A stretch of DNA of 33,833 nt. Origin: CAISIP01 sp039934375 (GTDB lineage: Bacteria > Pseudomonadota > Gammaproteobacteria > Burkholderiales > Burkholderiaceae_C). Under the pieces are notes generated by a model, which saw only the letters and a program-made list of their open reading frames with translations, searched no databases and was not told the origin of the DNA. This document shows, piece after piece, positions 32,052 through 33,833 of the stretch (the first letter of the stretch is position 1; the number at the start of each line of letters is the position of its first letter). Location of the stretch: the NCBI GenBank assembly GCA_039934375.1, contig JBDTMH010000022.1, positions 1-33,833 of the forward strand, in the 5' to 3' direction. The translations under genes were made by a program, and so were the position numbers.

Positions 32052-32839
32052 ACTGGTTCGGATTCGACCGCCGGGACGTTTCAACGATCTGGAATTTTTT
32101 CAGAATGTTCTTGCGCGACCGCTTTCTTGGATCGCGCCTGGGTGCCGCTTGGGCGGTGCTCAATCCACTGCTGATGCTGGGCATATACACCTATGTGTTC
32201 GGGTTTGTGTTCAAGGCCAAACTACCAGGGGCAGACACCACGCTCGCCTATTCAATCTGGCTTATTGCAGGATATGGCCCATGGTTGGCCATTTCGGAGT
32301 CGATCAATTCGTCGGCGCAATCGGTTGTCGGCAACGGTGGACTGATCAAGAACATGGCGTTCAAGACGGAGTGTCTGCCCTTGGCGGCCACCTTGCTGGG
32401 TCTGGTTCCACTTGCGATCAGCGTGGTCTTCGCCTTGGTCCTGATGGTGATCGACGGAAACACACCGACATGGCACGCGTTGGCGGTAATTCCGGGGATC
32501 GTAATGATCTTTCTGTTTCTTTCCGCAATTGGATTCGCATTTGCCGCATTGGCAGTGCCGTTTCGGGACCTCGCCGTAGTGCTGCCGAACTTGCTCATCA
32601 TGGTATTGTTCGCGTCGCCGATCTTCTACCCGATCGAGGCCATACCCAAGGGGTTGCAGAATGTGGCGGGATGGAACCCGTTCTATCTGCTTGTAGAGTT
32701 CGTAAGGGAACCTGTCGTCTACCACCGCATTCCGGGCCTGGGCAAGTGGATCTATATGGCGACGCTCTCGGCGGCGACGGGATGGGTCAGTCTCAAGCTG
32801 TTCCGGCGATTCAAGGGTCAGTTCTCATCGATGCTGTGA
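32048..32839 (+). CDS. wzm: ABC-2 type polysaccharide exporter permease (Wzm-like)
   Basis: The product (263 aa, usual length) has about six membrane segments after an N-terminal FFRMFLRDRFLGSRLGAAWAVLNPLL, the amphipathic start and first helix typical of Wzm/TagG-type permeases. It also has PFRDLAVVLPN and PIFYPIEAIP in the second half. It forms a dimeric channel for lipid-linked polysaccharide, powered by the ATPases encoded just upstream, to which it is translationally coupled. No second permease is seen. Confidence 0.9.
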   Translation: MNWFGFDRRDVSTIWNFFRMFLRDRFLGSRLGAAWAVLNPLLMLGIYTYVFGFVFKAKLPGADTTLAYSIWLIAGYGPWLAISESINSSAQSVVGNGGLIKNMAFKTECLPLAATLLGLVPLAISVVFALVLMVIDGNTPTWHALAVIPGIVMIFLFLSAIGFAFAALAVPFRDLAVVLPNLLIMVLFASPIFYPIEAIPKGLQNVAGWNPFYLLVEFVREPVVYHRIPGLGKWIYMATLSAATGWVSLKLFRRFKGQFSSML

Positions 32840-32928
32840 CTCTGGGCGATAGATGTCCAGCGCTCAAGCGATTTCTTTCAATGCCCAGATATGCCATACC
32901 TTAGCCCATTCGAAAACTGGAGAATGCA

Positions 32929-33833
32929 GTGATCAAGAACCGCGTTATCGCTGGAGTCGACGCTTTAAGAAGGAAGTTCGAAAAGACCGAACAGCTCGGC
33001 AGCGAAGAAACCAAAGAGTATTGGACGCAACACAACGTGACCTTGCACCATGGTTTCAATTCGGTTGACGAGTCACTGGAATATTTTCACTGGCGCAACG
33101 ATCAATATTTCAACTACATTCAATTGATGCCGGTCGCCGGTTTCGCCGGTCGCACCATTCTCGATTTTGGCTGCGGTCCTGGACATGATTTGGTTGGATT
33201 TGGTGTGTATTCGAAGGCGGCCAAAATATTTGGCGCTGATTTATCTTCAAGTTCCCTCGGAGAGGCTGCTGGCCGACTCGCCCTGCATGGCATTGAAGCC
33301 GAACTGGTCGAGCTTTCTCCCGATGCGCCCACGCTCCCATTCGCAGACGCTCAGTTCGACCATATCCATAGTTCAGGGGTTTTGCACCACACGCCGGATC
33401 CGGTTGGCATTCTGAAAGAGTTGTCACGTGTGCTCAAGCCAGGCGGCACGATGAATATCATGGTTTATAACTACGACAGTCTCTGGGTACACCTTTATGT
33501 AGCTCACCAACGGACGCTGGTCGAGAATTTATACACCGATCTGGGTATCCGCGAAAGATTCAAACACAGCACCGATGGTGATGGATGCCCGATTTCGAAT
33601 TGCTACCGCCCCCAAGAGTGGGTGGCATTGTGTGCAGAGGCAGGACTGACCGCTGAGTTCTCTGGCGCAGCTATTTCCATGCATGAAATGACGCTCTTTC
33701 CCTCGCGGTATCTTGCCATTCAGAATCGCGGGCTATCCGCGGAAAGCCGCGAATTCCTGCTTGACCTGAGCATCGATGGCAGGGGTTATCCAAAATACAA
33801 CGGGCACTATGCCGGTGTTGATGGATGTTATCG
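32929..33833 (+). CDS. SAM-dependent methyltransferase, 3' partial
   Basis: The frame is open from GTG 32929 to the window end (about 301 codons visible). GGAG (32919-32922) lies 6 bases before the GTG and fixes the start. The product has an N-terminal region with EYWTQHNVTLHHGFNS, motif I ILDFGCGPGHD (about 77-87), an acidic strand-2 end (FGADLS), ELSRVLKPGG and MNIMVYNYDS. It is a class I methyltransferase, perhaps modifying the exported glycan or its non-reducing end, where methyl groups are common chain caps. Codons such as tta, aga, agg and ata are more frequent than in the first half of the locus, hinting at a different origin. Confidence 0.8.
   Translation, partial: MIKNRVIAGVDALRRKFEKTEQLGSEETKEYWTQHNVTLHHGFNSVDESLEYFHWRNDQYFNYIQLMPVAGFAGRTILDFGCGPGHDLVGFGVYSKAAKIFGADLSSSSLGEAAGRLALHGIEAELVELSPDAPTLPFADAQFDHIHSSGVLHHTPDPVGILKELSRVLKPGGTMNIMVYNYDSLWVHLYVAHQRTLVENLYTDLGIRERFKHSTDGDGCPISNCYRPQEWVALCAEAGLTAEFSGAAISMHEMTLFPSRYLAIQNRGLSAESREFLLDLSIDGRGYPKYNGHYAGVDGCY

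Noticed and set aside
1..33833. JUMPstart/ops element (GGCGGTAG), insertion sequences, CRISPR, integrase or attachment sites
   Set aside because: None was seen on reading the window. The scan was by eye, so a weak or degenerate element could be missed.

Overview
This window looks like a chromosomal surface-polysaccharide (O-antigen or capsule type) locus from a GC-rich Gram-negative bacterium, most likely a betaproteobacterium of the Burkholderiales. The assignment rests on GC-rich codon use, a short H-NS of the Bordetella/Burkholderia/Ralstonia form, and a gene set that from memory resembles the adjacent wlb and wbm LPS loci of Bordetella. All genes read on the plus strand. Many are joined by ATGA or GTGA stop/start overlaps, so the locus is probably a few long operons. 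No insertion sequence, tRNA, rRNA or CRISPR array was seen.

Layout. 1-1496: the end of a large two-domain SDR protein (fatty acyl-CoA reductase-like), probably a neighbour outside the locus, followed by a stem-loop. 1694-4511: wbpB/wlbA, wbpD/wlbB and wbpE/wlbC, which make UDP-2,3-diacetamido-2,3-dideoxy-glucuronic acid. 4533-9273: a fused acyltransferase-3/SGNH O-acetyltransferase, a 453-base gene-poor gap, a short flippase-like membrane protein and a Wzy-like polymerase. 9270-15284: a GT4 glycosyltransferase, a methyltransferase, a second DegT aminotransferase, a thiamine-dependent E1 alpha/beta pair and a PglC-type phosphoglycosyl transferase. 15410-18292: an H-NS protein, an O-antigen-ligase-like protein and a wbpI/wlbD-type 2-epimerase. 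18341-22355: four consecutive extended SDR sugar epimerases/dehydratases. 22369-29745: an unusual glycosyltransferase, an asparagine-synthase-like amidotransferase, a fifth extended SDR, a methyltransferase, a deacetylase-like protein, a truncated GNAT gene, a formyltransferase and a WbqC-family protein. 29746-32839: an ABC exporter with two different Wzt-type ATPases and one Wzm-type permease. 32929 to the end: a partial methyltransferase.

How the genes could work together (inference). The first block plus the 2-epimerase would make UDP-ManNAc(3NAc)A or its gluco form. The tandem SDRs and the amidotransferase suggest further 2,3-diamino-uronic acids and a uronamide. The methyltransferase, deacetylase-like, formyltransferase and WbqC genes sit just before the ABC exporter, as expected for enzymes that finish or cap a chain before export. 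The window also carries an initiating transferase, a flippase-like protein, a polymerase-like protein and a ligase-like protein, so parts of both a Wzx/Wzy pathway and an ABC pathway are present. The most unusual points are the E1-like pair with no E2/E3, the two-ATPase exporter behind a capping-type module, and the H-NS gene inside the locus.
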